From an uncultured Flavihumibacter sp. (GTDB taxonomy: Bacteria > Bacteroidota > Bacteroidia > Chitinophagales > Chitinophagaceae): a stretch of DNA of 64,000 nt. Made by a program: the position numbers and the translations under genes. Where the stretch lies: NCBI GenBank assembly GCA_902168105.1, contig CABHOY010000033.1, positions 62,001 to 126,000 on the forward strand. Reading direction: 5' to 3'. The notes under the pieces are model-generated. The model did not search any database and was not told the origin of the DNA. It worked only from the letters and a program-made list of their open reading frames with translations. Of this stretch, positions 22,956-31,821 are shown in pieces. How positions within the stretch are numbered: position 1 is the first letter of the stretch; each line of letters opens with the position of its first letter.

Positions 22956-23387
22956 CTACAACTTCGTTCCTGGCGGTCCTAACAACACATCCCCCAACTC
23001 CGCCGAAACCCGCATAAACAACCCCATATCATTCTGCATATCACGCGAAGCCACTCCCACTTCTCTGATCAACCGCGCAAACCCACTCGGACTCGCCACC
23101 GTCAATCCTTTCGCCACACCACTACCCGTATTCCGGATCGCATGAGGCGTTGACTTAGGAATAAAAATATGATCCCCCGGTCTCAGCACCGTAGTTTTAT
23201 CTTTCAGATACACCGTCAGTTCCCCTTCCGTTACCATGATCGACTCTGAGTAATTATTATGCTGGTGTGGAGGTACCTCTATCCCAGGCTCAAAAGTACC
23301 TGCAATGAGGTCGTATTGTCCGTCAGACTGCAGCTCATCCACAAAAATATCCAGTCGCCCGTTGAAGATCCAATATGATTTTTCCAT
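22956..23387 (-). CDS. Cupin-domain protein
   Basis: The start at 23387 (MEKSYWIFNGRLDIFVDE) gives 143 residues; the 20 upstream codons are unlike family N-termini and are excluded. The cupin_2 barrel shows motif 1 PPHQHNNYSESIMVTEGE and motif 2 FIPKSTPHAIRNTG, keeping both His pairs and the glutamate, so it likely binds a metal. The R-L-D-I-F opening resembles cupins linked to small-molecule metabolism or quercetinase-like proteins. The function is not determinable. It is monocistronic and convergent with the Crp/Fnr-type gene. Confidence 0.8.
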   Translation of the reverse strand: MEKSYWIFNGRLDIFVDELQSDGQYDLIAGTFEPGIEVPPHQHNNYSESIMVTEGELTVYLKDKTTVLRPGDHIFIPKSTPHAIRNTGSGVAKGLTVASPSGFARLIREVGVASRDMQNDMGLFMRVSAELGDVLLGPPGTKL

Positions 23388-23609
23388 AAATAAAAATTGG
23401 TTAATGTATAAGAGATCAAAATTGGGAACATTTGTTGGAACGGACAATTAACAAATGGTAAGAAATAGCATTAAGAATACTTTAACATCTGAGGCCACAG
23501 ATGCTTTTGAGGTAAGGCTTAAAATACCTATATTTATTTTCGTTCGAATGAAGACGATGTCAGCAAAAAGATAGAAGTAATCAATATCCTATCACCACTA
23601 ATCCACGTT

Positions 23610-25337
23610 ATGTCCGGCAATACATTGTTTATTAATGCAAAAGGCGTAGAACAGAACACCTTCGACGCAATCGTTATCGGCTCCGGTATCAGTGGCGGAT
23701 GGGCCGCCAAAGAGCTCTGCGAGCAGGGCTTGAAAACTTTGGTATTGGAAAGAGGGAGGAACGTCGAGCATAATAAGGATTATCCTACCGCAACAATGGC
23801 GCCCTGGGAGTTTAAGCACCGTGGACAAATGTCCAAAGAGTTTCTGCAGGAAAATCCGTTGATCAGTAAGGCCGCCGGATTTGCAGAAGACACTGCACAC
23901 TTTTTTATCAAGGATAAAGACCATCCCTACATACAGGAAAAGCCGTTTGACTGGATACGGGGTTATCAGGTAGGAGGGAAGTCCCTTACCTGGGGACGTG
24001 CCTGCCAACGGTGGAGCAACTTTGAGTTCACAGCTCCAGAGCGTTACGGTTATGGCATCGGATGGCCTGTTGACTATAAAACGATCGATCCCTGGTATGC
24101 ACATGTTGAGAAATTCATAGGCGTGTGTGGCACGCGTGATGGCATTGAAGCTATGCCGGACGGCGAGTTTCTGCCACCGTTCGATCTTAATTGCGTGGAG
24201 GCGCATATACAAAAGACGATCAGGGAAAATTATAAAGACCGTCATGTTGTACATGCAAGGTGGGCGCAGCTTACCGAACCTAAAGAGGTTCATCTGCAAC
24301 AGGGGCGGGCAAGATGCCAGGCCAGAAGTTTATGTATGCGTGGGTGCCCCTTCGGCGGTTATTTCAGTTCGGTCACATCTACACTGCCCTGGGCTAAAAA
24401 GACAGGGCATCTGACCATCAGGCCGTTTTCAGTCGTACACTCTATCATCTATGATGAACAAAAAGGGAAGGCAGCCGGTGTACGGATCATTGATACGAAT
24501 ACCAAACAGACTACAGATTATTTTGCACGGATCATCTTTGTAAATGCGTCTGCCCTTAATACTAACCTGGTGTTACTGAATTCTACCAGCAACCGTTTCC
24601 CCAACGGGCTAGGGAATGACAGCGGACTACTGGGGAAATACGTTGCTTTTCATAACTATAGGGCATCCGTAAGTGCTGACGTGGAAGGCATGGAAGACAA
24701 GTATTTTTACGGACGCAATCCTACGGAACCGATCATCGCCAATTACCGTAACCTGCACCAGCAGGATACAGACTATGTAGGCGGTTTCACCACGTTTATG
24801 GGGGCCTATCGCCCACGGGCAAACGGAGACCTCTTAGACGTGAACATAGGAGCAGCTTATAAGGAAGCCCTGACAGAGCCGGCAGGCTGGCGTACTTACA
24901 TGTATATGCAGGGAGAAACCATTCCAAAAGAGACCAATCATGTGAGGTTAAGCCCTGATAAAAAAGACCAATGGGGGATGCCTTTACTGATCATGTCGGT
25001 AGGCTATGACGACAATGATGAAAAAATGATCAAAGATTTTCTGACCCAGAGTACGGAAATGATGGAGAAGGCCGGGTGTAAGAATATCGAACAGCATGAT
25101 AGTCACCAGCCGCCTGGCCTCGATATCCATGAAATGGGCGGTTGCAGAATGGGGAAAGACGCCCGGACCTCCCTGCTGAACGAGTGGAACCAGTTACATC
25201 ACTGTAAGAACGTATTTGTAACAGACGGAGCCGCTATGGCCAGCACGGGTAATCAGAGTCCGTCCCTCCTCTATATGGCGCTTACAGCAAGGGCTGCAAC
25301 GTATGGTGTAAACGAAATGAAGAAGGGTAATCTGTAG
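23610..25337 (+). CDS. GMC-family FAD oxidoreductase
   Basis: The 575-residue protein has the FAD motif GSGISGGWAAKE (G24-G29), KSLTWGRACQRW for the flavin pyrophosphate region, and a C-terminal GMC_oxred_C with HEMGGCRMG and TGNQSPSLLYMALTARAA. The family oxidises alcohols, sugars or polyols. Many Bacteroidetes homologues pair with a gluconate 2-dehydrogenase subunit 3-like protein, but none is adjacent here. No signal peptide is visible. Four cysteines in the central part (SLCMRGCPFGGYF and nearby) resemble the cysteine-rich insert of such enzymes. Confidence 0.85.
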   Translation: MSGNTLFINAKGVEQNTFDAIVIGSGISGGWAAKELCEQGLKTLVLERGRNVEHNKDYPTATMAPWEFKHRGQMSKEFLQENPLISKAAGFAEDTAHFFIKDKDHPYIQEKPFDWIRGYQVGGKSLTWGRACQRWSNFEFTAPERYGYGIGWPVDYKTIDPWYAHVEKFIGVCGTRDGIEAMPDGEFLPPFDLNCVEAHIQKTIRENYKDRHVVHARWAQLTEPKEVHLQQGRARCQARSLCMRGCPFGGYFSSVTSTLPWAKKTGHLTIRPFSVVHSIIYDEQKGKAAGVRIIDTNTKQTTDYFARIIFVNASALNTNLVLLNSTSNRFPNGLGNDSGLLGKYVAFHNYRASVSADVEGMEDKYFYGRNPTEPIIANYRNLHQQDTDYVGGFTTFMGAYRPRANGDLLDVNIGAAYKEALTEPAGWRTYMYMQGETIPKETNHVRLSPDKKDQWGMPLLIMSVGYDDNDEKMIKDFLTQSTEMMEKAGCKNIEQHDSHQPPGLDIHEMGGCRMGKDARTSLLNEWNQLHHCKNVFVTDGAAMASTGNQSPSLLYMALTARAATYGVNEMKKGNL

Positions 25338-25551
25338 AGAAGATCCTGCACTTGTGCACCTCTACTCACAGCCTCATGCGTTTAGAAAAAAAATAATACA
25401 TAAGCCAATAATTTTTACATATCTTTAGAACAGATTCTTTGATCAGGGCATCTTGCTGCTTAATTATTTCTTACTTTCTGAGTAAAAACTAATCTCTCAT
25501 CTTTTTCGCTCTCACTTAGTAGTCTTATTACGTTTACGCTCTTATCACTGT

Positions 25552-25629
25552 ATGCGAACCTTTAGCTTTAGTTCAGACCCGAAAGGGTTTTACGAGGGAG
25601 TTCCATGTCCGCATCCAAATTTATACTGA
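25552..25629 (+). CDS. Possible 25-residue leader peptide ahead of the desaturase
   Basis: A short frame MRTFSFSSDPKGFYEGVPCP followed by HPNLY ends 4 bases before the desaturase ATG. The spacing would allow translational coupling. No family is known for a peptide of this size and it may be chance. Confidence 0.2.
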   Translation: MRTFSFSSDPKGFYEGVPCPHPNLY

Positions 25630-25633
25630 AAAT

Positions 25634-26719
25634 ATGTCCTTTATTGAGAATGTGCTGGCTACCCCCGGGTACGGGTGGAAGGACAGCAACGGTCTACTTG
25701 TAAAACCAACTGTGAAGCAACTGCTTACTGAATTTTTCCGTAGGATTAATATCATGAAGTCCCGTAAAAATTGGCTGCCGTTTTTTGCCTGGTTCAATGT
25801 GCTATTGCTACTGCCGTTTTTCTTCATCTTCATTGTGCAGCAGGCACAGGATTTTAATGTCTGGTATCTGCTGGTTGGCTTTGTGTATGGGATGATCTTC
25901 ATGGGGACGCACGGTACCATCTGGTATCACCGCTACGGAACACACCAGGCTTATAGCTTCAGCAATAAATTCTGGCGCTTTTTTACTGCGAACATCGTAT
26001 TTAAAATGATACCTGAAGAGATCTATGTGGTATCTCATCACGTACATCATTCCCTGTCAGATCAGCCGGGGGATCCCTATAACGCGGAAGGAGGCTTTTT
26101 ATACTGTTTCCTGGCCGATGCAAACCATCAGCCTATCGCTAAAGATCTGAGTGAAGAAGACTATAACAAAGCTGCTGCAATGATGAGCCATACCGGCGTA
26201 AAAGCTAACAGCTATGCTCAGTATCTCAAATGGGGATCAATTGCGCATCCTTTGAACACCGCTGTCGCTACATACGGCAACTGGGCTTTCTGGATGGCTG
26301 TGTTCTATGCCATTGGTGGTATTCACCTGCTGGCGGCTATCTTATGCGGTACGTTCATATGGGCGGTAGGTGTGAGAACTTTCAATTATGAAGGACATGC
26401 GAAAGGTGAGCTGAAACAGGTTCCTGGTTTCGACTATAACGCAAAAGATAAATCTATCAACCAGTGGTGGCCTGGCATCGTTGCAGGAGAATGGCATAAC
26501 AACCATCACCTGTATCCAGCTAGCGCCAGATCAGGGTTTTTACCAGGACAGATCGATTTCGCCTGGTATTACATCTGGACGCTGAAATTGATAGGAGGTG
26601 TCAGCACTGTTCGTGATTCAAGGAAACAATTCCTCGAAACTTACAGAAAGCCTTACCTGGAAGAACAGGAACGCTTGAAAGCCGTTGTTGAAAAACCAGC
26701 AACAGTTGCCATAAAGTAA
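25634..26719 (+). CDS. Membrane fatty acid desaturase (acyl-CoA desaturase family)
   Basis: The 361-residue integral membrane protein has the three histidine boxes of di-iron desaturases: H99-RYGT-H104, HHVHH at 135-139, and HNNHH at 288-292. About four membrane helices flank them. The pattern and length match stearoyl-CoA-type delta-9 desaturases, which introduce a double bond with oxygen and electrons from a ferredoxin or cytochrome. The long 5' region (about 290 bases) and a short upstream frame suggest some post-transcriptional control, for instance by temperature. A hairpin follows the stop codon. Confidence 0.88.
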   Translation: MSFIENVLATPGYGWKDSNGLLVKPTVKQLLTEFFRRINIMKSRKNWLPFFAWFNVLLLLPFFFIFIVQQAQDFNVWYLLVGFVYGMIFMGTHGTIWYHRYGTHQAYSFSNKFWRFFTANIVFKMIPEEIYVVSHHVHHSLSDQPGDPYNAEGGFLYCFLADANHQPIAKDLSEEDYNKAAAMMSHTGVKANSYAQYLKWGSIAHPLNTAVATYGNWAFWMAVFYAIGGIHLLAAILCGTFIWAVGVRTFNYEGHAKGELKQVPGFDYNAKDKSINQWWPGIVAGEWHNNHHLYPASARSGFLPGQIDFAWYYIWTLKLIGGVSTVRDSRKQFLETYRKPYLEEQERLKAVVEKPATVAIK

Positions 26720-26736
26720 TTAGAATAGATATTTCG

Positions 26737-26775
26737 GGGCCGCTCAAAAACGTTCACTACGTTTCTGAGCGGTCT
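26737..26775 (+). terminator. Hairpin after the desaturase gene
   Basis: GGCCGCTCAAAAACG (from 26738) and CGTTTCTGAGCGGTC (26760-26774) form a long stem with one mismatch and a 7-nt loop. TCGCATTTTAT follows. Probably an intrinsic terminator, though the T-run is short. Confidence 0.6.
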
Positions 26776-26842
26776 CGCATTTTATACAGTACATGAAGTT
26801 GCAGGAGCTGAAAATGATGACTCGTTCAATATGCAGCTGTCT

Positions 26843-28279
26843 CTATTTAAAGGCCTTTATCCCTGCACGGATAAATTCCGGATAAGATGCTGATGTAGCC
26901 TTCAGATCATTTATCCTGGCATTTCTATCACTCTCAAGAGGCAGGCGGTAACAGTAATTTATATAAAGCAGAAAGAACAGGCATTTGTTGAAGGGGTCCA
27001 GGTTTTTGTCCTTCATCATGGATTTTATCTGTTTTTCAAACCCCGCTGCGTATGCTGATTCTGTAAATGCACGGCCTATACGACGTAGATCGCCAGTGTA
27101 ATGCGAGGATGGGACATTACTCGTCATGAAGATAGTACCAAGTAGTAATTGTTGCGCAGGTATATCCAGTAACTCCAGTTCGCGGAGATAGGTTTTTCGT
27201 CCTGCTTCCGCATAATCCCCATCTGACATACGGTCAAAGTGATCATTCATAATATCAAGATGTGCCCTGATAAATACCGGCCATTGATGTGCCTGAGATG
27301 CAAGCACGGCGATATCACGTGCATGCATGCGCGGAGCATCATCCTGACTGCAGTAGCCGTACACGACGCGGGAGCGTTTCATTAACAGGATCGTGTCCAG
27401 GGAATAGATGCCTGTAGCCGCTTTTTCCAGGGTGCCGTTACCATTCCCCTTTTCCAGGGCCTCTTTAACGGCACGGTCCAGCAGCAGTTTTATACTATCG
27501 TTTTGATAGTATTCCCTGTGAATGTATTTTATATCATTTTCGTTCAGGTAAGTGTAATACTGTGGATCAACATTTTTATTTGTCTTTCGGTACACGATTC
27601 CTTCCATCGCCTGAAACGGTTTGTTCTCTTCCCCGTACACGCCTCCTTTGTTGAGCATGATCACAGTGGTAGTATCGATCATACAATCGGCATATTGTAT
27701 CATCCTGGCATATGCCGCCGGGAGCTGTACAGTTGCAAAGGGCTTGTCAGTGAGCCAGGCTTTTATAGTGTATTCCTTTTCCTTATCAGTATCTTCTGTG
27801 TCGTATATCCAGCTGCCGGTTGTAGGCGGCTGATCAAAATAGGTATGAGAGAATCCCTTCCCATTGCCCGAATACAGAGTGGTGATATATTTCTTCTCGT
27901 ATTCGTCATATCCGGTTTGATAGGAAAGAATAACATGAGAACTGTCTTTGATCTTTATGCCGGGAAATTCTTTCCGCAACTGTGGGATAGAAATGCCTTG
28001 CTTCAGGCATGCTTCAAGAAAGGGGACCTTTTTCCCTTCGATAACGAATGTCATTGCTGTTGCCTGTGTCTGAGGCAAAGAATAATATACGGGGTTAGGT
28101 ACGCATTGGAGGAAACGCAGATTAAGCGAATCAGCAGTTTTTTTCAACTGTTCCATGTCCTCACGGGAATATAACATTCCTTTATACAGGTCTTCTTTCG
28201 TGGCGCTCTTTGGTACTTGTTGCTGACCGCAGCCGCGGAGTGATATTAACAGGGACAGGCTAAGAACTAATATTCTCAT
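26843..28279 (-). CDS. Hypothetical secreted or lipoprotein, 478 residues
   Basis: The start at 28279 begins MRILVLSLSLLISLRGCGQQ, a signal peptide with a possible lipobox cysteine at about residue 17; two upstream ATGs in frame are less signal-like. The mature protein is soluble and rich in Tyr, Asp and Lys, with helical stretches in the C-terminal 150 residues (HQWPVFIRAHLDIMNDHFDR). I recognise no domain. It converges with nothing and is followed upstream on the same strand by the GlxA-type regulator, 60 bases away, so it may be controlled by it. Function unknown. Confidence 0.7.
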   Translation of the reverse strand: MRILVLSLSLLISLRGCGQQQVPKSATKEDLYKGMLYSREDMEQLKKTADSLNLRFLQCVPNPVYYSLPQTQATAMTFVIEGKKVPFLEACLKQGISIPQLRKEFPGIKIKDSSHVILSYQTGYDEYEKKYITTLYSGNGKGFSHTYFDQPPTTGSWIYDTEDTDKEKEYTIKAWLTDKPFATVQLPAAYARMIQYADCMIDTTTVIMLNKGGVYGEENKPFQAMEGIVYRKTNKNVDPQYYTYLNENDIKYIHREYYQNDSIKLLLDRAVKEALEKGNGNGTLEKAATGIYSLDTILLMKRSRVVYGYCSQDDAPRMHARDIAVLASQAHQWPVFIRAHLDIMNDHFDRMSDGDYAEAGRKTYLRELELLDIPAQQLLLGTIFMTSNVPSSHYTGDLRRIGRAFTESAYAAGFEKQIKSMMKDKNLDPFNKCLFFLLYINYCYRLPLESDRNARINDLKATSASYPEFIRAGIKAFK

Positions 28280-28339
28280 AAGTAAGGATTTGAGCATAAG
28301 ATGCAGGATGCACGAGAATTCCATAATTCCCGTTTCCCA

Positions 28340-29320
28340 TTATATCACCGCCTCCTTATTGTACTTGTTCCTGTATGTCTGTGGCGACATCCCTGTTATT
28401 TTTCTGAATACTTCCCTGAAGGCTTTCATGTCAGCGTAACCAACCTCATACATCACTTCATTGACAGTTTTCCGGGTGTTCTCAAATGCCTTCTTCGCAG
28501 ATTCAATTTTCACCCGCTGTGAGTATTCAACGGGAGTATTGCCTGTTGCTTTGATGAACCGTCTGTCAAAATTTCGTCTGCCTACAGCGAACCTGGACGA
28601 TAGGTGTTCAATGCTTATCCTTTCATGCAGATTGCTCTCAATATACGCCTGCGCCTTTTTCACCATTTCATCTCCATGTTGTTTCTGACCGGTAAATATG
28701 GTGAATGCCGACTGACTTTGCCTGTCGATCTCTATCTGGAATACCTTGGCACAGAAAATAGCCGTCTGCCTGTCGAAATACTTCTCCACGAGATAGATCA
28801 TCAGGTTCAGGAACGAGTAAGCGCCCCCATTTGTATAGATGCCATTTTCATCAGTGATCAGTTTGTCTGCCTGGAGATTCACATCGGGAAACATCGTTCT
28901 GAATGTATCCGCTGCCGCCCAGTGAGTAGAACAAGTTCTTCCGTCCAGCAAGCCTGAAGACGCAAGCATGAATGCCCCTGTACAGATACTCGCAATCTCA
29001 GCGCCCGATTTATACTGTTTCGCGACCCAGTCGATCAGCAGTTTGTTTCCTTTTACAGCTTGCTGGTAATTATGGTTTAAGGATGGGATGATGATAAGGT
29101 CCGTTTGTTTTATAGTCGAAATGTTGGTATGAGGTTTTACCGTAAACAACCCTCCATAGAAGTCTACCTTCTTGGAAATACCCGCCAGTTCGATCTTAAA
29201 TAGCTCTTCCCGGCCTGTTCCTTTCCAATACTGATTGGCCCTCGAGAATATCTTGTAGGCACCTACTATACTGCTTAAATTATTCTCTCCGTCGGGCACT
29301 ACTATGGTCAGGTGTTTCAT
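28340..29320 (-). CDS. GlxA-type transcriptional regulator (DJ-1/PfpI domain plus AraC HTH)
   Basis: The ATG at 29320 gives 326 residues. The N-terminal domain (about 1-190) is a DJ-1/PfpI class I glutamine amidotransferase-like fold with the nucleophile-elbow region ASICTGAFMLASSGLL. The C-terminal 100 residues are an AraC HTH (HLSSRFAVGRRNFDRRF, then VNEVMYEVGYADMKAFREVF). GlxA-type proteins sense small metabolites and activate nearby genes. A likely promoter with TATATTTG is just upstream. The neighbouring hypothetical lipoprotein gene is a possible target or co-transcribed partner. Confidence 0.88.
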   Translation of the reverse strand: MKHLTIVVPDGENNLSSIVGAYKIFSRANQYWKGTGREELFKIELAGISKKVDFYGGLFTVKPHTNISTIKQTDLIIIPSLNHNYQQAVKGNKLLIDWVAKQYKSGAEIASICTGAFMLASSGLLDGRTCSTHWAAADTFRTMFPDVNLQADKLITDENGIYTNGGAYSFLNLMIYLVEKYFDRQTAIFCAKVFQIEIDRQSQSAFTIFTGQKQHGDEMVKKAQAYIESNLHERISIEHLSSRFAVGRRNFDRRFIKATGNTPVEYSQRVKIESAKKAFENTRKTVNEVMYEVGYADMKAFREVFRKITGMSPQTYRNKYNKEAVI

Positions 29321-29334
29321 AATAATTCTTTTAC

Positions 29335-29366
29335 CAAATATAGAAAAATATGTTGTCCGGTTCAAC
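29335..29366 (-). promoter_or_regulatory. Promoter of the GlxA-type regulator
   Basis: On the minus strand, GTTG (complement of 29363-29366) and TATATTTG (complement of 29335-29342) are 20 nt apart. They match the Bacteroidetes -33 TTG and -7 TAnnTTTG. The start codon follows 14 bases later. Confidence 0.55.
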
Positions 29367-29473
29367 CCCGCGAGGTGCCTGTCTGGTACCCGCTCACGAC
29401 GGCATAAAGATCATTTCCCCATATAGTAAATCTCGGTTTTCCTGATTAACTTTAAGACAAACACCCACTCCAC

Positions 29474-30370
29474 ATGAACCCAAATGACATAAAGAAAGAG
29501 GATATCAAACAGGAAGTATTTGACCTGTACGACGATTATGCCCATAACAGGGTAAATAGAAGGGACTTCATAGAAAAGCTCTCCATCTATGCCGTTGGAG
29601 GCCTGACAGTGACTTCCCTGATGAGTTTCCTCATGCCCGATTATAAGGCGGCCATCCAGGTAAGAGCGGACGACCCACGTTTGAAATCAGAATATATCTA
29701 TTACAATGCTGAAAAGGGCGGCGGAAAGATGAAGGCATTGTTGTCCAGACCTGCCGATGCCACTAAGAAGCTGGGAGGTATCGTAGTTGTGCATGAGAAC
29801 CGTGGCCTGAACCCGCATATAGAAGACGTAGCCAGGAGAGCAGCATTGGCAGGATTTATCACTATCGCTCCCGATGCTTTAACGCCCCTGGGCGGTTACC
29901 CCGGTAGCGACGATCAGGGGCGCGAGCTGCAAAGTAAAAGGGACAGGGGGGAAATGCTGGAAGATTTTATAGCAGCTTTTGAATACCTGAAAACACATCC
30001 TGAATGTAATGGTAAAGTAGGAGTGGTCGGTTTTTGTTTCGGTGGTGGAATCGCCAACCTGATGGCGGTTCGTCTTCCTGACCTGGCAGGCGCTGTACCT
30101 TTCTATGGCGGACAGCCTGACAAAGCGCAGGTACCGCAGATAAAGGCGCCGCTGTTGCTGCACTATGCAGAATTAGACACCCGGGTAAATGAAGGATGGC
30201 CTGCATACGAAGCTGCATTGAAAGAGAACAATAAACAATACACTGCTTACGTTTACCCCGGTGTAAACCACGGGTTTAATAACGATACTACGCCCCGCTA
30301 CGACAAAGCCGCTGCTGATCTTGCATGGGGCCGTACAATTGATTTCTTTAAGAAGGTCCTGGCATCATAA
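29474..30370 (+). CDS. Dienelactone hydrolase-family protein with a Tat-like N-terminus
   Basis: The 298-residue alpha/beta hydrolase shows the triad C188 (GFCFGGG), D235 (AELDTRV) and H266 (VNHGFNN), the cysteine-nucleophile arrangement of dienelactone hydrolases. About 45 residues in, [20 protein letters not shown] resembles a twin-arginine export signal with a hydrophobic segment, so the enzyme may be periplasmic. It would cleave lactones or short esters. It follows a divergent regulator of GlxA type. Dual hairpins follow the stop codon. Confidence 0.82.
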   Translation: MNPNDIKKEDIKQEVFDLYDDYAHNRVNRRDFIEKLSIYAVGGLTVTSLMSFLMPDYKAAIQVRADDPRLKSEYIYYNAEKGGGKMKALLSRPADATKKLGGIVVVHENRGLNPHIEDVARRAALAGFITIAPDALTPLGGYPGSDDQGRELQSKRDRGEMLEDFIAAFEYLKTHPECNGKVGVVGFCFGGGIANLMAVRLPDLAGAVPFYGGQPDKAQVPQIKAPLLLHYAELDTRVNEGWPAYEAALKENNKQYTAYVYPGVNHGFNNDTTPRYDKAAADLAWGRTIDFFKKVLAS

Positions 30371-30386
30371 AACATTCCAGGCCATT

Positions 30387-30437
30387 TGACCCCGGCAGGG
30401 GTCATAATGTTTGTAGCCCCCGGGATTTATCCCGGGG
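30387..30437 (+). repeat. Two hairpins after the hydrolase gene
   Basis: TGACCCC - GGCA - GGGGTCA (30387-30404) and CCCCGGGAT - TT - ATCCCGGGG (30418-30437) are both perfect. They follow the hydrolase stop by 17 bases. Neither has a T-run, so they may protect mRNA ends or be a scattered palindromic repeat. Confidence 0.6.
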
Positions 30438-30510
30438 AATTATCATCGCTGAATTAGGGGATTTGTCCGGGGGAATTCATTTCTACAAAACATGCAGTTC
30501 AATCATTGTC

Positions 30511-31128
30511 ATGGATACTGGAAAAAACAACGCATTTGAAACGTACAACATCATTGCCAGCTGGTTTTCGGAAAACCGTTATCAGGGGCTGATGGAAAAA
30601 GCATACCTCGACAAACTGATCGGGATAACCGGCAAGGGTGCAAGTGTACTCGACCTGGGTTGTGGTACCGGAATGCCGGTAATGGGTTATCTCCTCGGTG
30701 AGGGAATGCACGTTACCGGGGTAGATGCCAGTTATCGCATGCTGGAGATAGCAAAAGCTAATCTTCCAACATCAGAGTTCATTGAGGCCGATATGCGTAC
30801 GCTTTGCCTTAACAGGAAGTTTGATGCCATTATTGCATGGCATAGCTTTTTTCATCTCCCGTCTGAAGACCAGCCCTTTATGTTCCACACCTTTAAAAAG
30901 CATTTGAATAATAACGGTGTGTTGTTGTTCACTTCAGGTAACGAACAGGGAGAAGTGTGGGGAGAGAATGGTGGTGAGAACTTATTTCATGCGTCCCTGG
31001 ATAAAGATCATTATCAGTCACTGCTGGAAGCGCATCATTTCCGTGTATTAGAATATAAAGAAGATGATCCTGAATGTGGTAATGCCACCGTATGGATGGC
31101 ACAGCTATCTGCCTCACAGAAGCGATAA
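30511..31128 (+). CDS. Class I SAM-dependent methyltransferase
   Basis: The ATG at 30511 is chosen over a TTG 48 bases upstream because the family N-terminus begins near NAFETYNIIASWF. The 205-residue protein has motif I VLDLGCGTGMPV (residues about 47-58), an acidic residue in VTGVDASYRML, and IEADMRTL as motif III. The IIAWHSFFHL segment resembles small-molecule methyltransferases. Substrate unknown. It converges on the ECF sigma gene with only 5 bases between. Confidence 0.85.
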   Translation: MDTGKNNAFETYNIIASWFSENRYQGLMEKAYLDKLIGITGKGASVLDLGCGTGMPVMGYLLGEGMHVTGVDASYRMLEIAKANLPTSEFIEADMRTLCLNRKFDAIIAWHSFFHLPSEDQPFMFHTFKKHLNNNGVLLFTSGNEQGEVWGENGGENLFHASLDKDHYQSLLEAHHFRVLEYKEDDPECGNATVWMAQLSASQKR

Positions 31129-31133
31129 ACCTG

Positions 31134-31718
31134 TTAATGGAACATGGTATGACTGATCATCACCGCAAACATAAACTGAGGATAGGAAACCCGTAATGCC
31201 TTCAATGCAATAGTGATCTGATTTTCTACGGTACGTTTAGAGATATGTAATTTGTCCGCTATCTCCTGATTACTCAAATGATTTACCCGGCTCAACCAGA
31301 AGATCTCCTGACACCTGCGTGGAAGGTCTTGTAGTAAATTCGCCAATTGTGATTCCATATTCTCATAAATCAATTTCTCCGCCGCAATATTATACACTGG
31401 GGTAGTATCCATTTCCGGAAATTGGTCAAGATATTCAACGCAGTTTATCTTAGCATCTCTCAGGTATTTATAAACATGATACCGGGTAGCCGCTTGTATA
31501 TAATGCTGGAAATGCTGGATCCTGCTTGATTTACGCTTCTCCCAGAGCGATACGAACACGTCATGTGTGATCTCCTCCGCAGCGGCGGCATCCTTTAAAT
31601 AGTAACGGACAGTTTGATATAGTTTTTTCCAATAACGATCATATAACAGCGCAAATGCATTGCTGTTATCAGAGACGACGCCGTCCCATAGTTCAAGATC
31701 CGTGGAATGGTGGTTCAT
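31134..31718 (-). CDS. ECF RNA polymerase sigma factor (PUL-associated)
   Basis: The 194-residue sigma-70 family protein has region 2 (AFALLYDRYWKKLYQ to EITHDVFVSLWEKR) and region 4 with the HTH (LSNQEIADKLHISKRTVENQI). It belongs to the Bacteroidetes group that pairs with FecR-type anti-sigma factors to control SusC/SusD genes. It is divergent from the FecR gene with a 103-base gap, an unusual orientation because most such pairs are collinear. It probably activates the SusCD-GH95/GH110 locus when FecR is signalled by the SusC N-terminal domain. Confidence 0.9.
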   Translation of the reverse strand: MNHHSTDLELWDGVVSDNSNAFALLYDRYWKKLYQTVRYYLKDAAAAEEITHDVFVSLWEKRKSSRIQHFQHYIQAATRYHVYKYLRDAKINCVEYLDQFPEMDTTPVYNIAAEKLIYENMESQLANLLQDLPRRCQEIFWLSRVNHLSNQEIADKLHISKRTVENQITIALKALRVSYPQFMFAVMISHTMFH

Positions 31719-31821
31719 AAAGTGGCATATAAAATTAGCAATAATTCAGAACCATAAAATATTTTCTGAAAAAATTTAAAAAGTATGTGTGTGCTCTTTC
31801 CATTTTGATCACTATATAAGT

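Noticed and set aside
23598..24299. A 233-codon minus-strand frame opposite the GMC oxidoreductase
   Set aside because: It lies fully within the FAD domain coding region on the other strand and has no recognisable features.
27503..28174. A 223-codon plus-strand frame opposite the 478-residue hypothetical gene
   Set aside because: Hydrophobic, Cys-rich composition is typical of an antisense frame, and the minus-strand gene has a proper signal peptide. I kept the minus-strand gene.
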